Shown here one piece after another: positions 6,409-14,211 of a stretch of 14,358 nucleotides of DNA. Source of the DNA: Pseudomonadota bacterium (lineage in GTDB: Bacteria; Pseudomonadota; Alphaproteobacteria; Sphingomonadales; Sphingomonadaceae); contig JAFABD010000003.1 in the NCBI GenBank assembly GCA_023426225.1, positions 1-14,358 of the forward strand, in the 5' to 3' direction. The position numbers were made by a program, and so were the translations under genes. The notes under the pieces are model-generated. The model ran no database searches, had not been told where the DNA came from, and saw nothing but the letters and a program-made list of their open reading frames with translations. Each line of letters begins with the position of its first letter. Position 1 is the stretch's first letter.

Positions 6409-7187
6409 GCTGGAACCATATTCTGGTCGAACGCCGCGGCGACGTGCTGGGCGTCACGCTCAACCAGCCCGACCGGCTCAACGCCGCGCCGCCGGCGATG
6501 TTCGACGAGGTGCGCGAGGCGATCGGCGCGCTCGACGGCGCGCGGGCGGTGCTGATCGCGGGGGCCGGGCGTGCCTTTTGCTCGGGCGCCGATGTAAGCG
6601 GCGCGCTGACGCGATCGAGCGATCCCGCCGCCGCGACGCACGAGGCGCTGAGCGCGCATTACAACCCGACGCTGCTCGCGATCGCCGAACTGCCCGTGCC
6701 GGTGGTGTCGGCGGTGCGCGGCCCGGCGGCGGGGATCGGGTGCAGCCTGGCGCTCGCGGCCGATTTCTGCGTCGCGGCGAGCAGCGCCTATTTCCTCCAG
6801 GCCTTCGTCAATATCGGGCTGGTGCCCGACGGCGGGGCGAGCTGGATGCTGCCGCGGCTGATCGGGCGCGGGCGCGCGCTGGAGATGATGCTGCTGGGCG
6901 AGCGCGTTTCGGCCGAAAAGGCGCGCGACTGGGGCATGGTGCACAGCGTCGTCCATGACGACGTGCTCGATGCCGAGGCGTGGCGGCTGGCCGAGCGGCT
7001 GGCGCAGGGGCCGACGGTGGCGATGGGGATGATCCGCCGCCAGCTCCACCAGGGCTTCGAGACGGGCTATGCCGAGGCGATGGCGCGCGAGGCCGACAAC
7101 CAGCGCACGGTGCGCATGACGCATGACGCGATGGAGGGCGGGCTCGCCTTTCTTCAGAAGCGCAAGCCCGAGTTCAAGGGACGCTGA
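6405..7187 (+). CDS. Crotonase-family protein (enoyl-CoA hydratase/isomerase, PaaG-like)
   Basis: 260 residues, normal for a crotonase. Seen: the first oxyanion segment FCSGADV (58-64), the second GPAAGIGCSLALAADF (106-121), and IGLVPDGGASWMLPR (137-151) with Asp142 where PaaG-type isomerases have their catalytic Asp. There is no obvious glutamate pair typical of hydratases, so isomerase or another CoA-ester reaction is more likely than plain hydration. The usual LNALN motif near the N-terminus reads LNAAPP (25-30). GGGGAGG (6391-6397) lies 7 bases before the ATG. It sits between epimerase and mutase and is expressed with them; its substrate is not evident. Possible roles: feeding the pathway from odd-chain or branched-chain acyl-CoAs, or clearing a side product. 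Confidence 0.9.
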   Translation: MSWNHILVERRGDVLGVTLNQPDRLNAAPPAMFDEVREAIGALDGARAVLIAGAGRAFCSGADVSGALTRSSDPAAATHEALSAHYNPTLLAIAELPVPVVSAVRGPAAGIGCSLALAADFCVAASSAYFLQAFVNIGLVPDGGASWMLPRLIGRGRALEMMLLGERVSAEKARDWGMVHSVVHDDVLDAEAWRLAERLAQGPTVAMGMIRRQLHQGFETGYAEAMAREADNQRTVRMTHDAMEGGLAFLQKRKPEFKGR

Positions 7188-7203
7188 CGCGCGGAGTATC
7201 GAG

Positions 7204-9372
7204 ATGACCGACAAGCCGAAACTGGACGACTGGACGGCGCTGGCCGCCAAGGAAGTGAAGGGCAGGGACCTGACGTGGCAGACGCCCGAGGGCATCGCCG
7301 TCAAGCCGCTCTACACCGCCGAGGATGTGGCCGCCGATCCGGGCCTGCCCGGCTTCGCGCCCTTTACCCGCGGCGTCCGCGCGTCGATGTATGCCGGGCG
7401 GCCGTGGACGATCCGCCAATATGCCGGCTTTTCGACCGCCGAGGAGTCGAACGCCTTTTACCGCCGCAACCTGGCGGCGGGGCAGAAGGGCCTGTCGGTC
7501 GCCTTCGACCTCGCCACGCACCGCGGCTATGACAGCGATCATCCGCGTGTCGTCGGCGATGTCGGCAAGGCTGGCGTGGCGATCGACAGCGTCGAGGACA
7601 TGAAGATCCTGTTCGACGGCATCCCGCTCGACCAGATGTCGGTTTCGATGACGATGAACGGCGCGGTGATCCCGGTGCTCGCCTTCTTCATCGTCGCGGG
7701 CGAGGAACAGGGTGTCCCTCAGGAAAAGCTGGAAGGCACGATCCAGAACGACATCCTGAAGGAGTTCATGGTCCGCAACACCTATATCTACCCGCCCGAA
7801 CCGAGCATGCGGATCATCTCGGACATCTTCGCCTATACCAGTGCGAATATGCCCAAGTTCAACAGCATCTCGATCTCCGGCTATCACATGCAGGAGGCCG
7901 GGGCGACGCAGGTGCAGGAGCTGGCCTTCACCATCGCCGACGGCATGGAATATGTGAAGTATGGCGTCGCCAGCGGATTGGACATCGACAAGTTCGCAGG
8001 CCGCCTGAGCTTCTTCTTCGCGATCGGCATGAACTTCTTCATGGAAGTCGCGAAGCTGCGCGCGGCGCGGGTGCTGTGGCATCGGGTGATGACCCAGCTC
8101 GGCGCGAAGGACGAGCGCTCGAAGATGCTGCGCACGCACTGCCAGACGTCGGGCGTGTCGCTCACCGAGCAGGATCCGTACAACAACGTCATTCGCACCA
8201 CGATCGAGGCGATGGCCGCGATGTTGGGCGGCACCCAGAGCCTGCACACCAACGCGCTCGACGAGGCGATCGCGCTCCCCACCGACTTCTCCGCCCGCAT
8301 CGCGCGCAACACCCAGATCGTGCTGCAGGAAGAGACGGGGATGACCAAGGTCGTCGATCCGCTGGGCGGCAGCTATTATGTCGAGAGCCTGACGCAGCAA
8401 CTTGTCGACAAGGCGTGGGAGATCATCACCCGCGTCGAGGCCGAGGGCGGCATGGCCAGGGCGGTCGCCGCGGGCTGGCCCAAGGCGATGATCGAGGAAG
8501 CCGCCGCCGCCCGCCAGGCGCGGGTCGATCGCGGCGACGACGTGATCGTCGGCGTCAACAAGTACCGGCTGGCGAACGAGGACCTGCTCGAGACGCTCGA
8601 GGTCGACAATGCCGCGGTGCGCGAGGCGCAGATCGCGCGCCTTCAGCGCGTCAAGGCAAGTCGCGACGAGGCGGCGTGCCAGGCGGCGCTGGAGAAGCTG
8701 CGGGCCGCCGCGAAAAATCCGCCCCGTTCCGAGGCGGGGGGCGGACTGGAAGCCAATCTGCTCGCGCTTGCCGTCGAAGCTGCCCGCGCCCGCGCGACGC
8801 TCGGCGAGATCAGCGCGGCGATGGAGGATGCCTTTGGCCGCTATGGCACCACGCCGCAGCCGGTGAAGGGCATCTATGCCGCTCCTTATGCCGAGGACGA
8901 CCGCTGGGCACAGGTGGTGGCGGGCGTCGACGCGGTGACGCGCCGGCTGGGCCGTAAGCCGCGCCTGCTCGTCGCCAAGATGGGCCAGGACGGGCATGAT
9001 CGCGGCGCCAATGTCGTCGCCTCGGCCTTTGGCGATATGGGGTTCGACGTGGTGTCGGGGCCGCTGTTCCAGACGCCTGAGGAGACGGTGGTGCTCGCGC
9101 TCGAAAGCGGCGTCGACGTCGTCGGCGCGTCGAGCCTTGCCGCGGGGCACAAGACGCTGATCCCCGAACTGATCCGCGGGCTGCGCGAGGCGGGGCGGAG
9201 CGACATCAAGGTGATCGCCGGCGGCGTGATCCCGCCGCAGGATTATGACTTCCTGCGCGACGCCGGGGTGCAGGGCATCTATGGCCCCGGATCGAACATC
9301 GTCGAATGCGCCGCCGACGTGCTGCGGCTGATGGGGCACAACATGCCGCCGCTGGACGAGGCCGCCGAATGA
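7204..9372 (+). CDS. scpA: Methylmalonyl-CoA mutase, coenzyme-B12 dependent, single full-length chain
   Basis: 722 residues, with both the TIM-barrel substrate domain (about 20-560) and the C-terminal cobalamin domain (about 585-715). It converts (R)-methylmalonyl-CoA to succinyl-CoA by radical rearrangement. Seen: TIRQYAGFST with Tyr73 (Tyr89 of the Propionibacterium chain), VRNTYIYPP with Arg191, SGYHMQEAGA with His228 (His244), and the base-off cobalamin motif DGHDRG with His598 binding cobalt. The length matches the homodimeric/catalytic type; there is no small MutA partner gene. GGAG lies 7 bases before ATG 7204, 16 bp after the crotonase stop. The stop overlaps the next start by 4 bases. 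A MeaB/ArgK-type G-protein chaperone, often adjacent in other bacteria, is not in this window. Cobalamin must come from elsewhere in the cell. Confidence 0.97.
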   Translation: MTDKPKLDDWTALAAKEVKGRDLTWQTPEGIAVKPLYTAEDVAADPGLPGFAPFTRGVRASMYAGRPWTIRQYAGFSTAEESNAFYRRNLAAGQKGLSVAFDLATHRGYDSDHPRVVGDVGKAGVAIDSVEDMKILFDGIPLDQMSVSMTMNGAVIPVLAFFIVAGEEQGVPQEKLEGTIQNDILKEFMVRNTYIYPPEPSMRIISDIFAYTSANMPKFNSISISGYHMQEAGATQVQELAFTIADGMEYVKYGVASGLDIDKFAGRLSFFFAIGMNFFMEVAKLRAARVLWHRVMTQLGAKDERSKMLRTHCQTSGVSLTEQDPYNNVIRTTIEAMAAMLGGTQSLHTNALDEAIALPTDFSARIARNTQIVLQEETGMTKVVDPLGGSYYVESLTQQLVDKAWEIITRVEAEGGMARAVAAGWPKAMIEEAAAARQARVDRGDDVIVGVNKYRLANEDLLETLEVDNAAVREAQIARLQRVKASRDEAACQAALEKLRAAAKNPPRSEAGGGLEANLLALAVEAARARATLGEISAAMEDAFGRYGTTPQPVKGIYAAPYAEDDRWAQVVAGVDAVTRRLGRKPRLLVAKMGQDGHDRGANVVASAFGDMGFDVVSGPLFQTPEETVVLALESGVDVVGASSLAAGHKTLIPELIRGLREAGRSDIKVIAGGVIPPQDYDFLRDAGVQGIYGPGSNIVECAADVLRLMGHNMPPLDEAAE

Positions 9373-9716
9373 CCGAGGTGGCGGACGACGAACCCGTCGA
9401 GGCGAACGCGGACGGCGTCACGCTGCTCTATGACTTCTTTAAATATCTCTCCTCGCTGTGCGTGCTGTCGCTGGGCGGGGTGATCGCGCTGGTTCCCAAT
9501 GCTAAGGGGACGCGGCCCGAGATGATCGTGGGGGTGATCGTCGTGATCGGCGCGGCGGCGTTGCTTGCCTTTTCGGGAGCATCGGAGATCGTGCGCGCCC
9601 GTTACCACGGCGATGATCTGCGCAAGTCGGTCAACTTCTGTCGCATCGCCGCGCCGGCGCTGCTGTCGGTCGGTCTCGGGATGTTCGTTTACCTCTTTAT
9701 GGGGACTTTGAAGTAA
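9369..9716 (+). CDS. Small three-segment membrane protein of unknown function
   Basis: 115 residues, not recognised. Seen: an acidic N-terminus (1-16, six or more Asp/Glu), then three hydrophobic stretches at about 27-43, 52-69 and 93-112, with a basic loop SEIVRARYHGDDLRKS (72-87) between the second and third. This predicts an inner-membrane protein. ATG 9369 overlaps the mutase stop (ATGA); the only ribosome-binding site is a weak GACGAGG about 8 bases upstream, so coupled translation is likely. The stop shares one base with the bioB start (TAATG). The frame is open, has the same GC-rich codon use as its neighbours and is held tight between two conserved genes, which supports a real gene. 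A role in metabolite or cofactor handling would be guesswork. Confidence 0.82.
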   Translation: MTEVADDEPVEANADGVTLLYDFFKYLSSLCVLSLGGVIALVPNAKGTRPEMIVGVIVVIGAAALLAFSGASEIVRARYHGDDLRKSVNFCRIAAPALLSVGLGMFVYLFMGTLK

Positions 9717-10708
9717 TGCTTAGAAACGACTGGACTCGCGAGGAAATTGCCGAGCTGTTCGACCTGCCGTTCACCGAACTGGTGTTCCGCGCGGCCGAAG
9801 TGCATCGCGCCAACCACCCCGCGAACCAGGTGCAGCGCTCGACGCTGCTCTCGATCAAGACCGGCGGCTGCCCCGAGGATTGCGGCTATTGCAGCCAGTC
9901 GACGCATGCCGATACCGGGCTGAAGGCGACCAAGCTGATGGACCCGCGCGCGGTGCTCCAGGCGGCGGCGCAGGCCAAGGACCATGGCTCGACGCGCTTC
10001 TGCATGGGCGCGGCGTGGCGCAACCCCAAGGACCGCGACATGCCCGCCATCGTCGAGATGGTGAAGGGCGTCCGCGCGATGGGCATGGAAACCTGCATGA
10101 CGCTGGGGATGCTCACCGACGCGCAGGCAAAGATGCTCGCCGACGCGGGGCTCGATTACTACAACCACAATATCGACACCTCGCCCGAACGGTACAACGA
10201 CGTCATCACGACGCGCAGCTTCGACGACCGGCTCGAAACGCTGGCCCATGTCCGCGAGGCGGGCATCAACGTGTGCAGCGGCGGCATCGTCGGCATGGGC
10301 GAGACGCGGGAGGACCGGGTGGGCTTCATCCACGCGCTGGCGACGCTTCCCGAACATCCGGGCAGCGTGCCGATCAACGCGCTGGTGCCGGTGAAGGGCA
10401 CGGTGCTGGGCGACATGCTGGCCGACACGCCGCTCGCCAAGATCGACGATATCGAGTTCGTGCGCACGGTCGCGGTGGCGCGCATCACCATGCCCGCGAG
10501 CATGGTCCGGCTGAGCGCGGGGCGTGAGAGCATGAGCGATGCGGCGCAGGCGCTGTGCTTCCTGGCGGGCGCCAATTCGATCTTCACCGGCGACAAGCTG
10601 CTGACCGCAGGCAATGCCGGCGACGACAAGGACGCGGCGCTGTTCGCGCGCCTCGGCATCACGCCGATGGCGGCGGAGTGCAAGGTGGAGCTGGAGGCGG
10701 CGGAGTGA
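9716..10708 (+). CDS. bioB: Biotin synthase
   Basis: 330 residues, typical for BioB, the radical-SAM enzyme that inserts sulfur into dethiobiotin. Seen: the [4Fe-4S] motif GGCPEDCGYC with Cys52, Cys56 and Cys59, and the sulfur-donor [2Fe-2S] ligands Cys96 (RFCMGAAW), Cys127 (ETCMTLGML), Cys187 (NVCSGGI) and Arg265 (VRLSAGR). All match the E. coli layout (Cys97, Cys128, Cys188, Arg260). It lies between the mutase and pccA, not with bioF/D/A; its product is the cofactor attached to PccA Lys643. The start overlaps the previous stop by one base and its stop overlaps the next GTG start by four bases, so it belongs to the same transcript. The other biotin genes are not in the window. Confidence 0.97.
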   Translation: MLRNDWTREEIAELFDLPFTELVFRAAEVHRANHPANQVQRSTLLSIKTGGCPEDCGYCSQSTHADTGLKATKLMDPRAVLQAAAQAKDHGSTRFCMGAAWRNPKDRDMPAIVEMVKGVRAMGMETCMTLGMLTDAQAKMLADAGLDYYNHNIDTSPERYNDVITTRSFDDRLETLAHVREAGINVCSGGIVGMGETREDRVGFIHALATLPEHPGSVPINALVPVKGTVLGDMLADTPLAKIDDIEFVRTVAVARITMPASMVRLSAGRESMSDAAQALCFLAGANSIFTGDKLLTAGNAGDDKDAALFARLGITPMAAECKVELEAAE

Positions 10709-10929
10709 AGTTGCGCGGTCGGCTGTCACTTCGGCTGCTTTCCATGGTCGTGGTGACGCCGATCGGTCTCGCTGTAGCGATCGCGCTTTCGCTGCTCATG
10801 TTCCGGCTGTTGCCCGACAAGCCGGTGCCCGTGACGCTCATACCCTCAGCAATCGTCTGGCTCATTCTAACGCCACTGGCCGAGTGGCGATTTTATCGCA
10901 GATTGAAGGAGCGCTCTCCCGGTGTTTAA
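10705..10929 (+). CDS. 74-aa two-segment membrane protein of unknown function
   Basis: Starts at GTG 10705, which overlaps the bioB stop (GTGA), and ends at TAA 10927-10929. The protein begins MKLRGRLSLRLL, has two hydrophobic stretches (about 11-33 and 42-60), and a strongly basic C-terminus (WRFYRRLKER, 61-70). The positive ends predict both termini in the cytoplasm by the positive-inside rule. Not recognised. A longer frame from 10555 exists but lies inside bioB and is not credible. Its last 8 bases overlap the start of pccA, and the ribosome-binding site of pccA (AAGGAG, 10906-10911) lies in its coding sequence. It is short enough to be missed by routine gene calling, but its tight fit between bioB and pccA supports it. 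Confidence 0.72.
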   Translation: MKLRGRLSLRLLSMVVVTPIGLAVAIALSLLMFRLLPDKPVPVTLIPSAIVWLILTPLAEWRFYRRLKERSPGV

Positions 10930-12955
10930 GAAAATCCTCGTCGCCAACCGTGGCGAAATCGCGTGCCGGGTGATGCGCACGGCGAAGAAGATGGGCATCG
11001 CCACCGTGGCGGTCTATTCGGATGCGGATGCCCGCGCGCCGCATGTGCGGATGGCCGATGAGGCGGTGCGGCTGGGGCCGGCACCCGCGAGCGAGAGCTA
11101 TCTGAAGGCCGAGCTGATCCTCGAGGCGGCACGGGCGACGGGGGCGGACGCGATCCACCCGGGCTATGGCTTCCTTTCCGAGCGCGAGAGCTTCGCCAAG
11201 GCCTGTGCCGAGGCGGGCATCGCGTTCGTGGGGCCGCCGCCCAAGGCGATCGCGGCGATGGGCGACAAGATCGAATCGAAGAAGCTCGCCAAGCAGGCGG
11301 GGGTGAACGTCGTCCCCGGTTTCGTCGGCGAGATCGAGGATACCGAACATGCCGTGCGGATCGCCGGCGAGATCGGCTATCCGGTGATGATGAAGGCCTC
11401 GGCCGGCGGCGGCGGCAAGGGGATGCGGCTCGCCTGGAGCGAGCAGGACGTCCGCGAGGGCTTCGAGGCGACCAAGCGCGAGGGGCTGGCGAGCTTCGGC
11501 GACGACCGCGTGTTCATCGAGAAGTTCATCGAGCAGCCGCGCCACATCGAGATCCAGGTGCTGGGCGACCAGCACGGCAACATCGTCTATCTGGGCGAGC
11601 GCGAATGTTCGATCCAGCGCCGCCACCAGAAGGTCGTCGAAGAGGCGCCGTCGCCCTTCGTCACGCCCGAGATGCGCAAGGCGATGGGCGAGCAGGCGGT
11701 CGCGCTGGCGCGGGCCGTCGGCTATTATTCGGCGGGCACGGTCGAGCTGATCGTCTCGGGCGCCGACAAGACGGGCCAGGGCTTCTACTTCCTCGAGATG
11801 AACACGCGGCTTCAGGTCGAGCATCCGGTCACCGAATGCGTCACCGGGCTCGATCTGGTCGAGCAGATGATCCGCGTCGCGGCGGGCGAGAAGCTGGGCT
11901 TCGGCCAGGACGACATCAAGCTCACCGGCTGGGCGATCGAGAACCGCGTCTATGCCGAGGATCCGTATCGCGGCTTCCTGCCGTCGACCGGGCGGCTGGT
12001 CCGCTATCGCCCGCCCGCGGGCGAGACGACGCCTTATGGCGCCCCCGGCACCCGGGCGGGTCACGGCTATGTCCGCGTCGACGACGGCGTGACCGAGGGC
12101 AGCGACATCAGCATGTTCTATGACCCGATGATCGCCAAGCTGATCACCTGGGGCGAGACGCGCGACGAGGCGGCCGACCTGCAGGTGCAGGCGCTCGACC
12201 GGTTCCGGATCGAGGGCATCGGGCACAATATCGACTTCCTGTCGGCGATCATGCAGCATCGCCGCTTCCGCGGCGGCGCGCTGACCACCGGCTTCATCGC
12301 CGAGGAATATCCCGAAGGTTTCGCGGGGGCGCCCGCCGATCCGGCGCTGCTGCGCGGCATTGCCGCGGTCGCGGCGGTGATCGACATCGTCCGCGGGCAG
12401 CGGGCGGCGGAGATTTCGGACCAGCTCGACGCGCCGACGCCCGATTGCGGCGCGCGCGTGGTGATGATCGGCGGCACGCATTATTCGCTGTCGGTCGAAC
12501 CCTATAAGGGCGGGCTGCGCATCCATGGCGACGGCGAGCCGATCGACCTGATCGGGCATTGGCGCCCGGGCGAGCCGCTGTTCGCCGCGCAGATCGACGA
12601 CGCGCCGCTGACGGTCGGCATCGCGCGCAAGGGCGGGCTGTGGCTGCTCACCGCGCACGGCGCGACGCACCGCGTCGAGGTCTATCCGCCGCATGTCGCG
12701 CCCTATCGCGCGCACATGATCGAGAAGGTGCCGCCCGACATGAGCAAGTTCCTGCTCGCGCCGATGCCGGGGCTGCTCACCCAGCTCGACGTCAAGGCGG
12801 GCGACAAGGTCGAGGCGGGGCAGCCGCTGGCGGTCGTCGAGGCGATGAAGATGGAAAACATCCTGCGCGCCGAACGCGCGGGCGTGGTGAAGGCCGCCAA
12901 TTTCGGCCCCGGCGACAGCCTGGCGGTCGATGCGGCGATCCTCGAGTTCGAATAG
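10922..12955 (+). CDS. pccA: Propionyl-CoA carboxylase alpha subunit (biotin carboxylase + biotin carrier)
   Basis: 677 residues, matching PCC alpha. It carboxylates its own biotin with ATP and bicarbonate. Seen in order: biotin-carboxylase N-domain (MFKKILVANRGEIACRV), ATP-grasp glycine loop AGGGGKGM (161-168), catalytic ERECSIQRRHQK (226-237) and EMNTRLQVEHPVTE with Arg296 (292-305), a linker/BT region (about 455-600), then the biotinyl domain with EAMKMEN. Biotin goes on Lys643, 34 residues from the end, as usual. The start is GTG 10922, with AAGGAG 10 bases upstream, overlapping the 74-aa gene by 8 bases. It is the last gene of the operon, far from pccB, with its cofactor gene bioB close by. 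The GC-rich acyl-CoA carboxylase family also acts on other short acyl-CoAs, but the neighbourhood fixes propionyl-CoA as the likely substrate. Confidence 0.97.
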   Translation: MFKKILVANRGEIACRVMRTAKKMGIATVAVYSDADARAPHVRMADEAVRLGPAPASESYLKAELILEAARATGADAIHPGYGFLSERESFAKACAEAGIAFVGPPPKAIAAMGDKIESKKLAKQAGVNVVPGFVGEIEDTEHAVRIAGEIGYPVMMKASAGGGGKGMRLAWSEQDVREGFEATKREGLASFGDDRVFIEKFIEQPRHIEIQVLGDQHGNIVYLGERECSIQRRHQKVVEEAPSPFVTPEMRKAMGEQAVALARAVGYYSAGTVELIVSGADKTGQGFYFLEMNTRLQVEHPVTECVTGLDLVEQMIRVAAGEKLGFGQDDIKLTGWAIENRVYAEDPYRGFLPSTGRLVRYRPPAGETTPYGAPGTRAGHGYVRVDDGVTEGSDISMFYDPMIAKLITWGETRDEAADLQVQALDRFRIEGIGHNIDFLSAIMQHRRFRGGALTTGFIAEEYPEGFAGAPADPALLRGIAAVAAVIDIVRGQRAAEISDQLDAPTPDCGARVVMIGGTHYSLSVEPYKGGLRIHGDGEPIDLIGHWRPGEPLFAAQIDDAPLTVGIARKGGLWLLTAHGATHRVEVYPPHVAPYRAHMIEKVPPDMSKFLLAPMPGLLTQLDVKAGDKVEAGQPLAVVEAMKMENILRAERAGVVKAANFGPGDSLAVDAAILEFE

Positions 12956-13007
12956 AACGCGGCGAGGGGTGTCGCCCCGGCGGGGCGCGCCGTCGGCGTG
13001 AAGGTGG

Positions 13008-13043
13008 AAAGGGGGCGGCTCCGGTGCGGGGCCGCCCCCTTTT
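13008..13043 (+). terminator. Intrinsic terminator of the propionyl-CoA operon
   Basis: GGGGGCGGC (13011-13019) pairs with GCCGCCCCC (13031-13039); a T-G wobble and CCG/CGG extend the stem to 13 pairs around a GTG loop. TTTT follows at 13040-13043 and AAA precedes, so it may work in both directions. It lies 53 bp after the pccA stop. A smaller hairpin GCCCC-GGC-GGGGC (12974-12986) lies before it. Confidence 0.85.
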
Positions 13044-13336
13044 CCTTGTGTGCCGGTGTGCGGCGATCGGCAGCTCCCGGCGCGGCGGGGGCCGGGCGAA
13101 GGGGGGCGAACGCGTGCTCCGCGACTCGGTTCCGCCCGCCCGAAAGCCGCCGCGATGCGCCGCGGCCACTACTTAAGGGAATTTGCCACAGCAAAATCAA
13201 TGGGTTGCGCGGGTGTTGCCGATTTGCATCGTACCAACCCCATTGGGAACATTGCGGACCCGAAAGTTGCGCTCGGTCAACTATGTACGGGGCAGCGGGG
13301 CCTAGTCGGAAGGCCTCGAACACAGGAGGATTTTTG
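13044..13336 (+). other. Intergenic/leader stretch upstream of the OmpW gene
   Basis: About 290 bases with no credible gene; the open frames in it have no ribosome-binding site or recognisable product. The left half is GC-rich like coding DNA, but from about 13170 base composition becomes AT-richer (CTACTTAAGG, GCAAAATCAA), as expected for a promoter zone. No convincing -35/-10 pair was found. It contains the inverted repeat at 13198-13245. The start of the ompW transcript is unknown, so the leader could be 50 to 150 bases long. Confidence 0.6.
13198..13245. repeat. Imperfect inverted repeat upstream of ompW
   Basis: CAATGGGTTG (13198-13207) and CAACCCCATTG (13235-13245) are complementary except for one extra C in the right arm, with 27 bases between. 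It lies 92 bp before the OmpW start. It could be an operator with distant half-sites or a leader stem-loop; which of the two depends on where transcription starts. Confidence 0.45.
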
Positions 13337-14065
13337 ATGCGTACCGCTCTCAAACTCGCGATCCTGGCGGCTGGCGCCGTGGTCGCCGCGCCGGCGATGG
13401 CTGACGAGGTGCCGGCCGCTCCCGCCGCTGGCGTCGCCATGCCGGCCCCGCAGGCCGAACCGGCCACCGAAGGCCGCAAGGCCGGCGACTGGCTGGTCCG
13501 TGCGCGTGCGATCCTGGTCGCGCCGAACGAGAGCTCGGGTGCGATCACCGGTATCGCGGGCAGCGAAGTCGGGCTGGGCAACTCGGTGATGCCGGAAGTC
13601 GACTTCACCTACATGTTCACCAAGAACATCGGCGCCGAGCTGATCTTGGGCACCACGCACCATGACATCAGCGGCCGCGGCACCGTTTCGGCGCTCGGCA
13701 AGGTCGGCAAGACCTGGGTGCTCCCGCCGACGCTGACCCTGCAGTACCACTTCATGCCGGAAGGCAAGATCCACCCGTATGTGGGCGCGGGCGTCAACTA
13801 CACGCTGTTCTATTCGAACGACACGACCAACTCGCTCACCAACGCGCTGGGCGGCAAGACCGACCTCAAGCTTGACGACAGCTTCGGCTGGGCGCTGCAG
13901 GGCGGTGTCGACTTCGACATCAACAAGAAGCTCTTCATCAACGCCGACATCAAGTACATCGACATGAACACCAAGGCGCGCCTGACCACGGGCAACACGC
14001 TGCGGACCGTCAATGTCGACGTGAACCCGATCGTTGCCGCGATCGGCGTCGGCTTCCGCTTCTGA
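13337..14065 (+). CDS. ompW: OmpW-family outer-membrane beta-barrel protein
   Basis: 242 residues. Seen: a clear signal peptide (MRTALKLAILAAGAVVAAPAMA, cleavage after residue 22 before DE; first 20 residues basic then hydrophobic), an Ala/Pro-rich linker (23-45), then GDWLVRARAILVAP (about 50-63), which is the first strand of OmpW proteins. Further strands follow, including FTYMFTKNIGAELI, the KVGKTWVLPPTLTLQYHF block, and HPYVGAGVNYTLFY, and the chain ends in GVGFRF with the C-terminal Phe used for outer-membrane insertion. OmpW proteins form small eight-stranded barrels that let hydrophobic molecules pass. AGGAGGA (13324-13330) lies 6 bases before the ATG. Separated from the operon by a terminator and followed by its own, it is probably monocistronic and not part of the propionate unit. 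Confidence 0.93.
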   Translation: MRTALKLAILAAGAVVAAPAMADEVPAAPAAGVAMPAPQAEPATEGRKAGDWLVRARAILVAPNESSGAITGIAGSEVGLGNSVMPEVDFTYMFTKNIGAELILGTTHHDISGRGTVSALGKVGKTWVLPPTLTLQYHFMPEGKIHPYVGAGVNYTLFYSNDTTNSLTNALGGKTDLKLDDSFGWALQGGVDFDINKKLFINADIKYIDMNTKARLTTGNTLRTVNVDVNPIVAAIGVGFRF

Positions 14066-14135
14066 TCGAACGTTCCGAAAGGGGCATTCCGGTCGCGCCT
14101 GCCATTGCCCCCTCATGGGCGGGCGTGATTTAAAT

Positions 14136-14167
14136 ACCTCCCCGGGTTCGCGCCCGGGGAGGTTTTT
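14136..14167 (+). terminator. Strong intrinsic terminator after ompW
   Basis: ACCTCCCCGGG (14136-14146) and CCCGGGGAGGT (14153-14163) pair perfectly over 11 bases around a TTCGCG loop, followed by a T run (14163-14167). It lies 70 bp after the ompW stop. The sequence TAAAT just before gives some A/T on the other side, so weak function in the reverse direction is possible. Confidence 0.93.
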
Positions 14168-14211
14168 GTATGTGCGGACTGCCGGGGCGGGGCGCCCCGG
14201 CAATCCGGTTC

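Noticed and set aside
7174..9339. Minus-strand open frame (about 721 codons) opposite the mutase
   Set aside because: His/Arg/Asp-rich low-information product, no ribosome-binding site, and the plus strand encodes a well-conserved mutase.
13246..13270. GGAAC followed by GTT near 13267 as an EcfG (general stress sigma) promoter for ompW
   Set aside because: The GTT follows GGAAC after only 15 bases, about two short of the GGAAC-N16/17-CGTT spacing, and the C is missing.
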